Below, one piece after another: positions 34,810 through 44,605 of a DNA stretch of 64,000 nt. Below the pieces are notes generated by a model. It did not search any database. It was not told where the DNA came from and saw only the letters and a list, made by a program, of their open reading frames with translations. The stretch is from Gammaproteobacteria bacterium. GTDB lineage: Bacteria > Pseudomonadota > Gammaproteobacteria > JAIEPX01. The stretch's first letter is position 1; the number at the start of each line of letters is the position of its first letter. The position numbers and the translations under genes are program-made. The DNA is taken from contig JAIEPX010000011.1 in the NCBI GenBank assembly GCA_019748175.1, forward strand, positions 1 to 64,000, read 5' to 3'.

Positions 34810-36654
34810 TTAGCACTCATCTTCAATGATTTTTAAGATCTCGTGCTCTAATTGAGTAATCTGAGTTTTAAGATCAGCACTTTTGTCTTGGAGTTTGGCA
34901 AGCTCGGGAGAGTGAGGCGTATGATAAAGATCGGGATTAATGAGCGCTGACTCAATGTCAGCCAATTCATTTTGTAATTTAGCGAGTTTTTGTTCGTGTT
35001 TTTCAATCTTTTTTTCAGAATGTGCGGTATCGATTTTAGGTTGGGGTTTAGGTGCAGTTTTAATTTTAGTTGATTGTAATTTTGCTTCACGATCTTTTAG
35101 CCACAGACGATAATCATCCAGATCACCCTCGAAGCGATTCACTTTCCCATCATCAACCAACCAATAATCATCGACTAAGCAATTGAGCAAGTAACGATCG
35201 TGCGATACGAGAATCATAGCGCCTTGGAAATTTTGTAAAGCCATCATGAGTGCTTCACGCATTTCCATATCAAGATGATTGGTAGGTTCGTCTAATAAAA
35301 GTAAATTCGGTTTTTGCCAAACTAATAACGCTAATACTAAACGCGATTTTTCACCACCAGAAAAATTACCGATACTTTCAAAAACTCGGTTTCCCGTAAA
35401 ATCAAATCCGCCTAAAAATGATCGCGCTTGTTTTTCACTGATTTTATCGTCTAAACGCTTAAATTGAGTCATCATACTCGCTTCTGGATCGAGTAAATCA
35501 AGTTGATGTTGCGCAAAATAACCAATTTTTATTTTACCAGAAGCTTGGTAAATACCGTCCATAACTGAGAGTTGGTTTGCCAATAATTTGATGAGAGTCG
35601 ACTTTCCTGCGCCATTTAATCCTAATAGACCAATACGGTCTCCATCGCGCAAACCAAAATTAATATCATGTAAAATAGGCGTGTGATTATATCCCACTGA
35701 GCAGTGGTCGAGTGTGAGCATGGGATTAACACCGCACACGTTGTCAGCAAACTCAAAGCTAAACGGAGTTTCATCATGAACCGCAGCAATTTCAACCATT
35801 TTTTCCAGCATTTTTTTGCGTGAATTAGCTTGTTTTGCTTTGGAGGCTTTTGCGCCAAATCGATCGATAAAATTTTGAAGATGAGCACGGTGTTTTTGTT
35901 GTTTAGCAAAAGCAGCCTGTTGAATCAACAATTGCTGAGTATATTCACGTTCAAATGTAGTGTAATTCCCGGTATATTTTTTCAATTTTTGATCTTTGAA
36001 TTGTACAATATGAGTGGAGACTTCATCGAGAAATTCTCGGTCGTGTGAAATCACTAATACCATACATTCCGCCGAACGAATCCAATCGCCCAACCAAATA
36101 ATACCTTCAAGATCTAGATGGTTTGTAGGTTCATCTAATAAAAGAATATCAGCGCGTGACAGTAACACTTGCGCCAAATTTAGACGCATTCGCCAACCAC
36201 CCGAGAAGCTGATGACTGGGGCATATAATTGCTCTTGTGTAAATCCGAGTCCTATCAGAATTTTTGCTGCCCGAGCAGGGGCGCTATAGCCATCGATTTC
36301 AGCAAAGTGTGTATGAGCGTGGGCGATGGCCATACCATCATGGCTATTTTCACTCTCATCTAATTCGGCTTTGCGTTGAGCGTATAAGGCATCGCCTAGT
36401 AAAGCATAATCAACAGCACTTTGCTCAGTGCTAGGCAGTTCTTGTTTTATGTGAGCGAGCTGACAATTGAGCGGAATTTCTAGCTCGCCTTTGTCAGCGG
36501 AGAGTGTGCGAAGTAAGCATTGAAATAAAGAAGATTTACCGACCCCATTCGGACCGATAATACCAATTTTTTGCCGGTCGAATAAATCAAGATCGGCATC
36601 TTCCAAAAGAACTTTTGTTCCGCGGCGTAAGGTGATTTGTTTTAAGTGTATCAT
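34810..36654 (-). CDS. yheS: ABC-F family ATPase YheS
   Basis: Soluble ABC-F protein with two ATPase domains and no membrane part; such proteins act on the ribosome, affecting elongation or rescue. It has 614 residues (E. coli YheS 637). Domain 1: GPNGVGKSSLF, signature FSGGWRMRLNLAQ, LLLLDEPTNHLD. The linker with basic helices (KQQKHRAHLQNFIDRFGAKA) is the P-site tRNA interaction motif region. Domain 2: GLNGAGKSTLIK, FSGGEKSRLVLA, DEPTNHLDMEMREAL. A charged C-terminal coiled coil (about 545-610) is present. Monocistronic by spacing. Confidence 0.92.
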   Translation of the reverse strand: MIHLKQITLRRGTKVLLEDADLDLFDRQKIGIIGPNGVGKSSLFQCLLRTLSADKGELEIPLNCQLAHIKQELPSTEQSAVDYALLGDALYAQRKAELDESENSHDGMAIAHAHTHFAEIDGYSAPARAAKILIGLGFTQEQLYAPVISFSGGWRMRLNLAQVLLSRADILLLDEPTNHLDLEGIIWLGDWIRSAECMVLVISHDREFLDEVSTHIVQFKDQKLKKYTGNYTTFEREYTQQLLIQQAAFAKQQKHRAHLQNFIDRFGAKASKAKQANSRKKMLEKMVEIAAVHDETPFSFEFADNVCGVNPMLTLDHCSVGYNHTPILHDINFGLRDGDRIGLLGLNGAGKSTLIKLLANQLSVMDGIYQASGKIKIGYFAQHQLDLLDPEASMMTQFKRLDDKISEKQARSFLGGFDFTGNRVFESIGNFSGGEKSRLVLALLVWQKPNLLLLDEPTNHLDMEMREALMMALQNFQGAMILVSHDRYLLNCLVDDYWLVDDGKVNRFEGDLDDYRLWLKDREAKLQSTKIKTAPKPQPKIDTAHSEKKIEKHEQKLAKLQNELADIESALINPDLYHTPHSPELAKLQDKSADLKTQITQLEHEILKIIEDEC

Positions 36655-36728
36655 TTTTGGATGTTAACACGAGTTAGGTTAATAAACATCAACATCTTAC
36701 GCAGTTTTGTCATCGTAAGCGTTGATTC

Positions 36729-38570
36729 TTATTCAGGCTTAAGACCTCGTTCTTGTTGTACGATGTCTTCTTCAGTTACATCACGATAAATAATATTTTT
36801 TCTGAGATTATCCAACTCAATCGCTTCACCTCTTTGAGCTTCGAGATCATCTTCTAGTGTATTTAATGCTCTGATTTCACGAGTTTGTTCAGAGCTTGGA
36901 AGTGCAAAAAAACTTTGCCGGTGAGATAAATAGCGTTGTTGTCTTTCCTCTCTGCACGGACAACACAATGTGCTCGCGATACAATGAACTGTCAATCGTC
37001 TTCCTGATACTTGAGTCGCATCACGTTCCCATGAGACCAGCATGATAATCAATCCTGTAAACATACCAAGATCGCGACCAATGGCTGATCCAACGAGTCC
37101 AAGATTCATTGAATACGATAAAATATACGAGCTACTTAAGCCAACGACGCCTAATCCTACAACAGACGATACGACTGTCATCATAGTTCGCTCGAGTCCG
37201 CGATCGGCACCACTATAAATAATTCGAATTGGATCAATTAGAAACGCCGGTGCAGCCCATCTCATAACTGTGACAGAGGCACTGAGGAGTTCTGGATTAT
37301 TTGTGCCGACGATTACTTGTATGAGTGCTTCAGGCCAAATTTCAAAAGCAAGAAAACAGCCTGTCCCATAAATTAATCCAATAAAAGCATTAATCCGGCC
37401 AAAACTAACCATGTCGGTAAATCGTCCCATCGATCGATAACGGGATACCAAAATGTTGGCGGATTCACCTGCAGCATACGCAGGAACGATCAATAAAAAT
37501 CCCCAGGATTGAATAACACCTTGGGTAGCTAAAACACGAGAACCCAATTTTTCACCAACCCATTTTATTGCTAAAAATAAAGTACCCAGTTCAAATCCGT
37601 AAAAAAAAGAAATGCCCCAACCAAGGCTTAATATTTTGCGAAAATAGGATCGAGAAGATCCGCCGAGTCTGAACATTTGAAAAGATTGTATCAGGGGATC
37701 TGGAGTGAAATAAAAATACGCTAACATACAACTAAAATAGAGCCAGTATTGAGAAGCAATGCCAATGCCCACTCCCCACATGTTGGTTCCGAAAAGTCTA
37801 ACGCCCAGTAAATAGGCGAGGCTGTTTCCGAAAATGCCACTGATTAATGAAAACCCAAAAACAACATGTGCTTTTCCCGCGGTATTGGCAATATTTGAAC
37901 ACACGAGACCACCCAGGTAAGCAAAGATTCCCCACATATTAGACCGGCAATATATTTGACTGAGTGCACTGCTTTTTGCCGGCTGCTGAATCAAATTGAG
38001 TAAAAATCCGCTGAATCCGAACATAGCACTTAGGGGAACTGTATAAATTGCTCCAATCTTCAGTCCGTCTCGAAAAATTTGACCTACATCTTGCAGTGAG
38101 TGACTTTCATTATCATGAAAAATTGTTGAACTTCGGGTGCTTGGACCTAGCAAGACCGGGGGTGGAGCTTCGTCTGGATGTTCTTGATCTAAAGGAACAA
38201 TGCTGGCTGTTAGTGTAGCAACGGCTTGAAATGTTGAGCCTAAAATTGTAGGTGACCATTCTATAATAGCCATGACTGTGACAGCTGCGACAGCCTCTTC
38301 CCCGCCGTATGCTAGTAGGTAGACTTTTCCTGAGTCGGCTAGAGAATTAACGAGACTGGTTGCGGCTATTTGGGTGTTGAGCCACAAGGATTGTTTAAAT
38401 CGAGACCACCAGCTAAGCGTTTCTTCGTAGGGAGGGGTGGATTGAGGGGTATAATAGGGTCGAGCGGGTAATGTAGTGGGCAGAAACACTTCTTCAGAGC
38501 CTTGATTTTCTTCATCAGAAGAATGTTGCTCTCCATCAAAATCATGATCTTCTTGTATATTGTCTTGCAT
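36729..38570 (-). CDS. MATE-like multidrug transporter with long cytosolic tails
   Basis: A 613-residue membrane protein whose core (about 65-520) has roughly 12 hydrophobic helices in two halves and resembles MATE exporters (for example the GAIYTVPLSAMFGFSGF and RWAAPAFLIDP regions). MATE proteins are usually about 450 residues. Here an acidic N-terminal tail of about 55 residues (Asp/Glu/Ser-rich) and a C-terminal cytosolic tail of about 95 residues, with charged and Cys-rich stretches (STLCCPCREERQQ), are added. Assignment to MATE is by overall pattern and is moderate. Substrate unknown. The start at 38570 lies 110 bases from the ilvE stop, on the same strand. Confidence 0.6.
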   Translation of the reverse strand: MQDNIQEDHDFDGEQHSSDEENQGSEEVFLPTTLPARPYYTPQSTPPYEETLSWWSRFKQSLWLNTQIAATSLVNSLADSGKVYLLAYGGEEAVAAVTVMAIIEWSPTILGSTFQAVATLTASIVPLDQEHPDEAPPPVLLGPSTRSSTIFHDNESHSLQDVGQIFRDGLKIGAIYTVPLSAMFGFSGFLLNLIQQPAKSSALSQIYCRSNMWGIFAYLGGLVCSNIANTAGKAHVVFGFSLISGIFGNSLAYLLGVRLFGTNMWGVGIGIASQYWLYFSCMLAYFYFTPDPLIQSFQMFRLGGSSRSYFRKILSLGWGISFFYGFELGTLFLAIKWVGEKLGSRVLATQGVIQSWGFLLIVPAYAAGESANILVSRYRSMGRFTDMVSFGRINAFIGLIYGTGCFLAFEIWPEALIQVIVGTNNPELLSASVTVMRWAAPAFLIDPIRIIYSGADRGLERTMMTVVSSVVGLGVVGLSSSYILSYSMNLGLVGSAIGRDLGMFTGLIIMLVSWERDATQVSGRRLTVHCIASTLCCPCREERQQRYLSHRQSFFALPSSEQTREIRALNTLEDDLEAQRGEAIELDNLRKNIIYRDVTEEDIVQQERGLKPE

Positions 38571-38654
38571 TATAATAACCGTAACCTATTTTTCTGTGAG
38601 TTAAGAGGGAGCAGGTAGCCTGTTTGCTATTTAGTAAAATCTTCAACAGCCAAC

Positions 38655-38679
38655 TAGAGAGACCTGAACCCTTTATTCG
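38655..38679. repeat. Half-site of the GGGGTC-ended palindrome family
   Basis: GAGACCTGAACCCTTTATTC (38659-38678) matches the right arm of the palindrome at 30671-30737 in about 18 of 20 positions. No matching left arm is nearby, so this is a decayed or solo copy. It lies immediately after the ilvE stop codon. Confidence 0.4.
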
Positions 38680-38680
38680 A

Positions 38681-39583
38681 TTATTTTACCACGGTCAGAT
38701 ATTTTTCATACTCCGTGTTTTTGCCGTGAACAATATCAAGATAGGCAAATTTGATGGTTGCAGTAACTGTGCCAACACCGCCATTTCCGATAATCTTATC
38801 ATCGATAGACCGAATTGCAGTGACTTCGGCGGCGGTGCCTGTAAAAAAGGCTTCATCACTTTGATAAGCATCAGCCAAGGTAATGTTGGTTTCAACAACT
38901 TTATATCCCATTTTGGACGCAATCTCCATAACAGTGGATCGAGTGATTCCAGCGAGAATGGTGCCTAATTTGGGTGTATAGATGATTTCATCTTTGAGCA
39001 TGAAGAAATTTTCTCCCGCACCTTCTGAAATGAAACCATCGTCGTCGAGAAAAAGAGCTTCGTGATAATGAGTGCCTTGCAATTCAAGCACGGCTAAAAT
39101 GCCATTCAAATAATGGCCACATAATTTTGCTTCGACTTGAGTTGAAGCTGGATGAATTCGAATAAAACGACTGGTTTTAATGTCGACTGCGTCATGTGGT
39201 AGATACGCACCCCATGGCCAACATGCGATCGCAAGTTGAGGAGGACTGCCGATAGGGTTAACCCCCATTTTGCCATAACCAAAATAAGCAATGGGACGGA
39301 TATATCCCGCCGGTAATTCGTTAACACGCACCACCTCTTGAACCGCCTCGCAAATTTCTTCACAGGAGTAGGGTAATTCCATCCTTAGAGTTTTGGCTGA
39401 GAACAGCAGACGATCAACATGATCTTTCAGTCTGAAAATTGCGGGACCTTTATCGGTATTATAGAATCGAATACCCTCAAATGCACCGCCACCATAGTGG
39501 AGTGTGTGGGTCAGGACGTGAATGTTCGCTTGGTCCCAAGGTACCAGCTCTCCGTTAAACCAAATTGATTTCGTTTTTTGCAC
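38681..39583 (-). CDS. ilvE: Branched-chain amino acid aminotransferase
   Basis: PLP enzyme making Leu, Ile and Val from their keto acids. The GTG at 39583, with GGAG nine bases upstream, is the likely start: it gives 300 residues beginning QKTKSIWFNGELVPW, in register with E. coli IlvE; a longer TTG start would add ten residues. Class IV aminotransferase features: HTLHYGGGAFEGIRFY, GYIRPIAYFG, the PLP-Lys in ASTQVEAKLCGHYLNGIL, DDGFISEGAGENFFML and FFTGTAAEVTAIRSID. Monocistronic by context. Confidence 0.93.
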   Translation of the reverse strand: MQKTKSIWFNGELVPWDQANIHVLTHTLHYGGGAFEGIRFYNTDKGPAIFRLKDHVDRLLFSAKTLRMELPYSCEEICEAVQEVVRVNELPAGYIRPIAYFGYGKMGVNPIGSPPQLAIACWPWGAYLPHDAVDIKTSRFIRIHPASTQVEAKLCGHYLNGILAVLELQGTHYHEALFLDDDGFISEGAGENFFMLKDEIIYTPKLGTILAGITRSTVMEIASKMGYKVVETNITLADAYQSDEAFFTGTAAEVTAIRSIDDKIIGNGGVGTVTATIKFAYLDIVHGKNTEYEKYLTVVK

Positions 39584-39737
39584 GATTGTCTTCTCCACTC
39601 TATAATAAGTCAAAGTATACGTCTCGACAGTTTATCGAGCATTAGGTAATAATACTAGCCCAGCATCTCCCGGTTAAGGATTTTGCATGTTTTACTCAAT
39701 CAATATCCTGAATTCTGTGCAGTTGGCTCTAAAATCG

Positions 39738-39818
39738 GAAGATGCTTGCTTTGATATATTTAGGTGAGAGAATCACGGTTCTCTCCCCTAAAACCCCTCA
39801 TCGTGAAAGGAAAATATT
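39738..39818 (+). repeat. Dispersed ~80-bp repeat, copy B
   Basis: Opens GAAGATGCTTGCTTTGATAT and aligns with the reverse complement of 12978-13057. It includes a small hairpin, GAGAGAA-TCACGG-TTCTCTC. It occupies the middle of the 369-base gap between ilvE (minus) and the kdp operon (plus). The remainder of that gap shows no gene; it must hold the promoters of both neighbours. Confidence 0.7.
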
Positions 39819-39952
39819 TTTGCCCCTCCCCACTGAGGACCTTAGAACTCATCAAACTTAGAGCTGACCGCTTTACCTTACCTCCACCAAGTATTTATCA
39901 AGCAAAGATCTGCCCCCTTCCTCCTCTAGGCAAGTTCCGGTAATATGAGGAG

Positions 39953-40048
39953 ATGGAAGACATACTTTACATAGGGATAACTTTGGTCTTTTTTGGCCTT
40001 TGTATTGGGCTAATAAGCTTTTTTAGTTCATTATCACGGAGTGATTGA
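39953..40048 (+). CDS. 31-residue membrane peptide upstream of kdpF
   Basis: ATG at 39953, preceded by GAGGAG, encodes a 31-residue peptide that opens MEDILYIGITLVFFGLCIG and ends FFSSLSRSD: one membrane helix with a short polar tail. Its TGA stop overlaps the kdpF ATG by one base (TGATG), so translation is coupled. Similar tiny unnamed proteins are, from memory, seen before kdpF in other proteobacterial kdp operons. Too short for routine gene callers. Function unknown; an accessory subunit of KdpFABC is possible. Confidence 0.6.
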   Translation: MEDILYIGITLVFFGLCIGLISFFSSLSRSD

Positions 40049-40134
40049 TGGGACTTTATCTGACATGTGGCCTTATCACATTTTCGCTGCTTGTTTATCT
40101 TTTAATTGTGCTTTTTAAACCTGAGTTATTTTAA
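40048..40134 (+). CDS. kdpF: KdpF, small stabilising subunit of the K+-transporting ATPase
   Basis: A 28-residue single-helix protein that opens MGLYLTCGLITFSLLVYLL and ends LFKPELF, matching the KdpF signature (YLxxxLxxPExF). It stabilises the KdpABC complex in the inner membrane. The start overlaps the upstream small gene by one base; kdpA follows after about 27 bases. Confidence 0.85.
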   Translation: MGLYLTCGLITFSLLVYLLIVLFKPELF

Positions 40135-40161
40135 TTTTCGATTGAATGAAAGGATTCATTG

Positions 40162-41931
40162 TTGAAAGTGATAGATTTGTTACAAATTGTCTTATATCTC
40201 GGTATTGTAATTGCTTTAGTCAAACCATTGGGTTGGTATATGGCAAGAGTATACGAAGGCAAATCTTGTGGTCTTGATTATTGTCTCGGTCCGTTTGAGC
40301 GTTTTATTTATCGATTCTGTGGTGTTTCACCATCAGATGAAATGGGCTGGAAAAAATATCTTGGTGCAATGTTGCTATGCAATTTATTAGGACTGATGAG
40401 TGTCTATTTTATTCAACGCTTTCAATTCTATTTTCCCCTTAATCCACAATCTTTTTCGAATGTGCCCCCTGATCTTGCTTTCAATACCGCAGTGAGTTTT
40501 GCAACCAATACTAATTGGCAAGCCTATGCAGGTGAAAGTAGTTTAAGTTATTTAACGCAAATGCTTGGCTTAACGGTACAAAATTTTCTTTCTGCCTCAA
40601 CGGGAATGGCACTACTGGTAGCATTATCACGTGGAATTATTCGCTTTGATAGCGACAAATTAGGAAGTTTTTGGGTTGACTTAGTCCGAAGTGTTTTATA
40701 CATATTATTGCCGCTGTCTCTTATTCTATCGTTAGTTTTAGTTTCTCAAGGTGTTATTCAAAATTTTAAATCCTATCAAACGGTAAGTTTGATTGATCCC
40801 ATTGTATTGGAAAAAAAGTCGGAAGAATCTTCAAATGCTACAGTAAAATCTCAAAAGGTGTTACTGACACAAAAAATTCCTATGGGTCCGGTTGCTTCTC
40901 AAATTGCGATTAAACAATTGGGTAGTAACGGCGGTGGATTTTTTAATGTGAATTCTTCGCATCCTTTTGAAAATCCTAATCCTTTGACTAATTTTCTTGA
41001 AATTATCGCAATTTTATTGATACCTACAGCCTTATGTTACACCTTTGGTGTTATGACAGGTGATAGACGTCAAGGCTGGGCAATTTTATTAGCTATGCTA
41101 ATTTTATTTTTACCTTTGGCGGGGCTGTGCATTTTTGCAGAAGGACAATCTCATCCAGAATATTCTCAACTGGGTATTGAATCTCAGGGTAGTTTAGAAG
41201 GTAAGGAAATGCGTTTTGGAATTAGCAATTCAGCATTTTGGGCGGCTTCTACGACCGCCACTTCCAATGGATCAGTAAATTCTATGCATGATTCATTTAC
41301 ACCATTAGGTACTTTGGTTCCAATGCTTTTAATGCATTTCGGAGAAGTCATATTTGGTGGAGTGGGATCTGGTTTGTACGGTATGTTAATGATGATCATT
41401 ATCGCTGTGTTCGTTGCCGGGCTGATGGTGGGTAGAACGCCAGAATATTTAGGAAAAAAAATCGAACCCTATGAAATGAAAATGGCCGTTGTTGCTGTAT
41501 TAGTGATGCCATTAACTGTCCTTGTTTGTACTGCGATCAGCGTGGTGAGTTCCGTAGGTGTTAGTTCTTTAGGAAATCCTGGAGCGCACGGATTTTCTGA
41601 AATTTTGTACGCTTGGAGTTCGATGGGTAATAATAATGGAAGTGCTATGGCAGGACTCAAAGCCAACACGCCCTTTTTTAATACGCTAGGCGGTATCGTC
41701 ATGCTAATCAGTCGATATTGGATTGCTATACCAACCTTGGCAATTGCAGGTTCTTTAGTGAAAAAGAAAAAAATTCCTACCAGTGCTGGTACGTTGCTGA
41801 CTTATACGCCATTATTTGTATTCTTATTAATTTCGGTCATTGTAATTTTGGGTGCGTTGTCTTTTTTACCCGCACTATCGTTAGGCCCCATCGTCGAACA
41901 ATTAATAGAGTGGGGTATCCATGGCCATTAA
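40162..41931 (+). CDS. kdpA: K+-transporting ATPase subunit KdpA
   Basis: Potassium-channel-like subunit of the high-affinity KdpFABC pump. The four selectivity-filter regions are visible: [43 protein letters not shown] and [11 protein letters not shown]. About 589 residues, somewhat longer than E. coli (557). There is no ATG at the start; adjacent TTG codons at 40159 and 40162 follow AAGGA, and the second has the better spacing. The stop overlaps the kdpB start by 11 bases. Confidence 0.95.
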   Translation: MKVIDLLQIVLYLGIVIALVKPLGWYMARVYEGKSCGLDYCLGPFERFIYRFCGVSPSDEMGWKKYLGAMLLCNLLGLMSVYFIQRFQFYFPLNPQSFSNVPPDLAFNTAVSFATNTNWQAYAGESSLSYLTQMLGLTVQNFLSASTGMALLVALSRGIIRFDSDKLGSFWVDLVRSVLYILLPLSLILSLVLVSQGVIQNFKSYQTVSLIDPIVLEKKSEESSNATVKSQKVLLTQKIPMGPVASQIAIKQLGSNGGGFFNVNSSHPFENPNPLTNFLEIIAILLIPTALCYTFGVMTGDRRQGWAILLAMLILFLPLAGLCIFAEGQSHPEYSQLGIESQGSLEGKEMRFGISNSAFWAASTTATSNGSVNSMHDSFTPLGTLVPMLLMHFGEVIFGGVGSGLYGMLMMIIIAVFVAGLMVGRTPEYLGKKIEPYEMKMAVVAVLVMPLTVLVCTAISVVSSVGVSSLGNPGAHGFSEILYAWSSMGNNNGSAMAGLKANTPFFNTLGGIVMLISRYWIAIPTLAIAGSLVKKKKIPTSAGTLLTYTPLFVFLLISVIVILGALSFLPALSLGPIVEQLIEWGIHGH

Positions 41932-43987
41932 ATCACATGCACTTTGGGATCCCAAGATTCTTAGAATTGCTATACGAGGTGCTTTTTTAAAATTGTCACC
42001 CTTACATCAAATTCGTAATCCTGTGATGTTTACAGTGTATATTGCTTCACTGGTTACAACGTGGTTATTTATTCTTGCTATTACTGGACAGGCTGAAGCG
42101 CCACCAGATTTTATATTATTAATTTCTTTGTGGCTTTGGTTTACATTATTATTCGGAAATTTTGCCGAAGCCATGGCAGAAGGACGTGGAAAAGCGCAAG
42201 CACAAGAATTACGTAAATCTCGTCGTGAAGTCACGGCAAAAAAAATATCTAAACCTTCTCGAGATGCGAAAATTACAAAAGTAGTATCTGCTGATTTGAG
42301 GGTGGGGGATTTTGTATTAGTAGAAGCGGGTGATTTTATTCCTTGTGATGGGGAAATTATTGAAGGAATTGTTTCTGTCAATGAGAGTGCTGTAACCGGT
42401 GAAAGTGCTCCTGTAATTAGAGAAAGTGGCGGCGATCGTAGTGCTGTTACCGGTGGTACATTGGTCATATCTGATTGGTTAATTATGCGAATTACAGCTG
42501 ATCCCGGAAATACTTTTTTGGATCGCATGATTTCACTTGTTGAAGGTGCGAAGCGACAAAAAACACCGAACGAATTGGCATTAACAATTTTATTAGCCGG
42601 TTTAACCATTGTATTTTTGTTAGTGTGTGCAACGTTGATTCCGTTTTCGATTTATAGTGTCAATGCTACGGGTTCTGGTGAAGTGATCAGCATTACGGTT
42701 GTTGTTGCTTTGTTTGTGTGTTTAGCGCCAACCACAATTGGTGCTCTTTTATCTGCAATTGGAATAGCAGGTATGGATAGGATGATTCAAGCGAACGTTA
42801 TTGCGCAATCGGGCAGAGCCGTCGAAGCAGCAGGTGATATTGATACTTTAATTCTCGATAAAACAGGAACAATTACACTGGGAAATCGACAGGCGACTGA
42901 ATTTGTGCCAGCTGAAAATGTGAGTGTTGAAGCGTTTGCCGATGCTGCGCAATTGTCTTCTCTTGCTGATGAAACGCCTGAGGGACGTAGCATTGTTATT
43001 CTTGCAAAAGAGAAATATGGATTACGTGGAAGAAATATTACAAGCTTAGGTGCAACGTTCATTCCATTTACCGCTCAAACACGAATGAGTGGTGCTAATT
43101 TACCAGGGCGTCAAATTCGTAAAGGTGCTGCAGAAGCGATTGAAAATTATATAAAAGAACAAGGCGGTATTTTTCCTTCATTTGTAAAATCTGCGGTTGA
43201 TTCAATTGCAAGTCGTGGGGGAACACCACTGGTTGTTGCCGAAGGTAATAAAGTGTTAGGTGTTATTTGTCTAAAAGATATTGTTAAAGGCGGAATTGCA
43301 GAACGTTTTGCGGAATTACGTAAAATGGGAATTCGTACGATTATGGTCACGGGGGATAATCCGAAAACCGCGGCTGCTATCGCTGCAGAAGCCGGGGTTG
43401 ATGATTTTCTTGCGAGTGCAACACCAGAAGATAAATTGGTTTTAATTCGACGACTACAATCCGAAGGGCGTTTGGTAGCAATGACAGGTGATGGCACTAA
43501 CGATGCGCCTGCACTGGCGCAAGCGGACGTTGCTGTTGCGATGAATACAGGTACTCAAGCGGCTAAAGAAGCGGGCAATTTGGTTGACCTTGATTCAAAT
43601 CCTACTAAACTTATTGAAGTTGTTGATATTGGAAAACAATTGCTCATGACGCGAGGTGCATTAACAACCTTTAGCATATCAAATGATATTGCAAAATATT
43701 TTGCTATTTTACCAGCAGCATTTGCTACAACATATCCTGCTCTCAATGTCTTAAACATTATGCATCTTTCTACCAGTAGGAATGCCATTTTATCAGCGGT
43801 AATTTTTAATGCATTAATTATTGTATTTTTAATACCCTTAGCATTGAGAGGTGTAAAGTATCATCGAGTATCAGCCTCTAAACTGTTGAGAAAAAATGTT
43901 TTTATCTATGGGCTTGGTGGATTAATCGTTCCTTTCATAGCGATAAAAATGATTGACCTAATTTTATATGCAATTGGATTAAGATAA
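41921..43987 (+). CDS. kdpB: K+-transporting ATPase subunit KdpB
   Basis: P-type ATPase subunit that powers K+ uptake. It has 688 residues, like E. coli (682). The phosphorylated Asp is 313 in [11 protein letters not shown]. The actuator motif TGES is at 159-162; its Ser162 is the known inhibitory phosphorylation site in E. coli. Other motifs are [15 protein letters not shown] (TM4, with the family's APTT) and [15 protein letters not shown]. It overlaps kdpA by 11 bases and is followed by kdpC after 19. Confidence 0.97.
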   Translation: MAIKSHALWDPKILRIAIRGAFLKLSPLHQIRNPVMFTVYIASLVTTWLFILAITGQAEAPPDFILLISLWLWFTLLFGNFAEAMAEGRGKAQAQELRKSRREVTAKKISKPSRDAKITKVVSADLRVGDFVLVEAGDFIPCDGEIIEGIVSVNESAVTGESAPVIRESGGDRSAVTGGTLVISDWLIMRITADPGNTFLDRMISLVEGAKRQKTPNELALTILLAGLTIVFLLVCATLIPFSIYSVNATGSGEVISITVVVALFVCLAPTTIGALLSAIGIAGMDRMIQANVIAQSGRAVEAAGDIDTLILDKTGTITLGNRQATEFVPAENVSVEAFADAAQLSSLADETPEGRSIVILAKEKYGLRGRNITSLGATFIPFTAQTRMSGANLPGRQIRKGAAEAIENYIKEQGGIFPSFVKSAVDSIASRGGTPLVVAEGNKVLGVICLKDIVKGGIAERFAELRKMGIRTIMVTGDNPKTAAAIAAEAGVDDFLASATPEDKLVLIRRLQSEGRLVAMTGDGTNDAPALAQADVAVAMNTGTQAAKEAGNLVDLDSNPTKLIEVVDIGKQLLMTRGALTTFSISNDIAKYFAILPAAFATTYPALNVLNIMHLSTSRNAILSAVIFNALIIVFLIPLALRGVKYHRVSASKLLRKNVFIYGLGGLIVPFIAIKMIDLILYAIGLR

Positions 43988-44006
43988 TTATTGTGAGATT
44001 GAGAAA

Positions 44007-44603
44007 ATGCTCAATATTATAACTGAACAAATAAAAGTAGCTTTAAGAGTCGTGATATTTTTTTCACTACTCACGGGCATAATATATCCTTTCGCAATGA
44101 CGGGTTTAGCGCAATTATTTTTTCCTTGGCGATCGAATGGAAGTATGATCGTGCATCAAAGAAAACCCATTGCTTCTCTTTTGATTGGTCAATATTTTAC
44201 CGATGAAAAATATTTCTGGGGGCGGCCTTCAGCAACTTCACGATTTCCCTATGATGCTGAAAATTCTTCAGGTTCAAATCTTGCGTTTGAAAATCAATCT
44301 CTGCTTAATATTGTGAAAGCACGTGTTGATCATTTGAAACTTAATAATCCAGAACAAGGTGGCGCTTTACCAATGGATTTGGTTACAGCGTCAGCGAGTG
44401 GACTTGATCCGGATATCAGTCCCAGAGGTGCATTATACCAAGTTCCGCGAATTGCAAAAGCGCGTAATATCTCAGAGAAAACGGTGACCGATCTAATTCA
44501 ACAATCAATACTCCCGCGAACATTTCGAATTTTTGGAGAGCCTCGAGTCAATGTATTTTTGCTTAATATGTCTTTAGACCATCTCAACAGTAATGTGGAA
44601 TAA
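44007..44603 (+). CDS. kdpC: K+-transporting ATPase subunit KdpC
   Basis: Single-helix periplasmic subunit of KdpFABC. It has 198 residues: one N-terminal membrane helix, then the conserved YFWGRPSATSRFPYDAENSS, SGSNLAFENQ and TASASGLDPDISPRGALYQ blocks. It lies two bases before kdpD, so the sensor-like gene is cotranscribed with the pump. Confidence 0.95.
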   Translation: MLNIITEQIKVALRVVIFFSLLTGIIYPFAMTGLAQLFFPWRSNGSMIVHQRKPIASLLIGQYFTDEKYFWGRPSATSRFPYDAENSSGSNLAFENQSLLNIVKARVDHLKLNNPEQGGALPMDLVTASASGLDPDISPRGALYQVPRIAKARNISEKTVTDLIQQSILPRTFRIFGEPRVNVFLLNMSLDHLNSNVE

Positions 44604-44605
44604 CT

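Noticed and set aside
42007..42609. 200-codon open frame on the minus strand inside kdpB
   Set aside because: It lies antisense to a fully conserved P-type ATPase; its composition is that of a shadow frame, and it lacks a ribosome-binding site.
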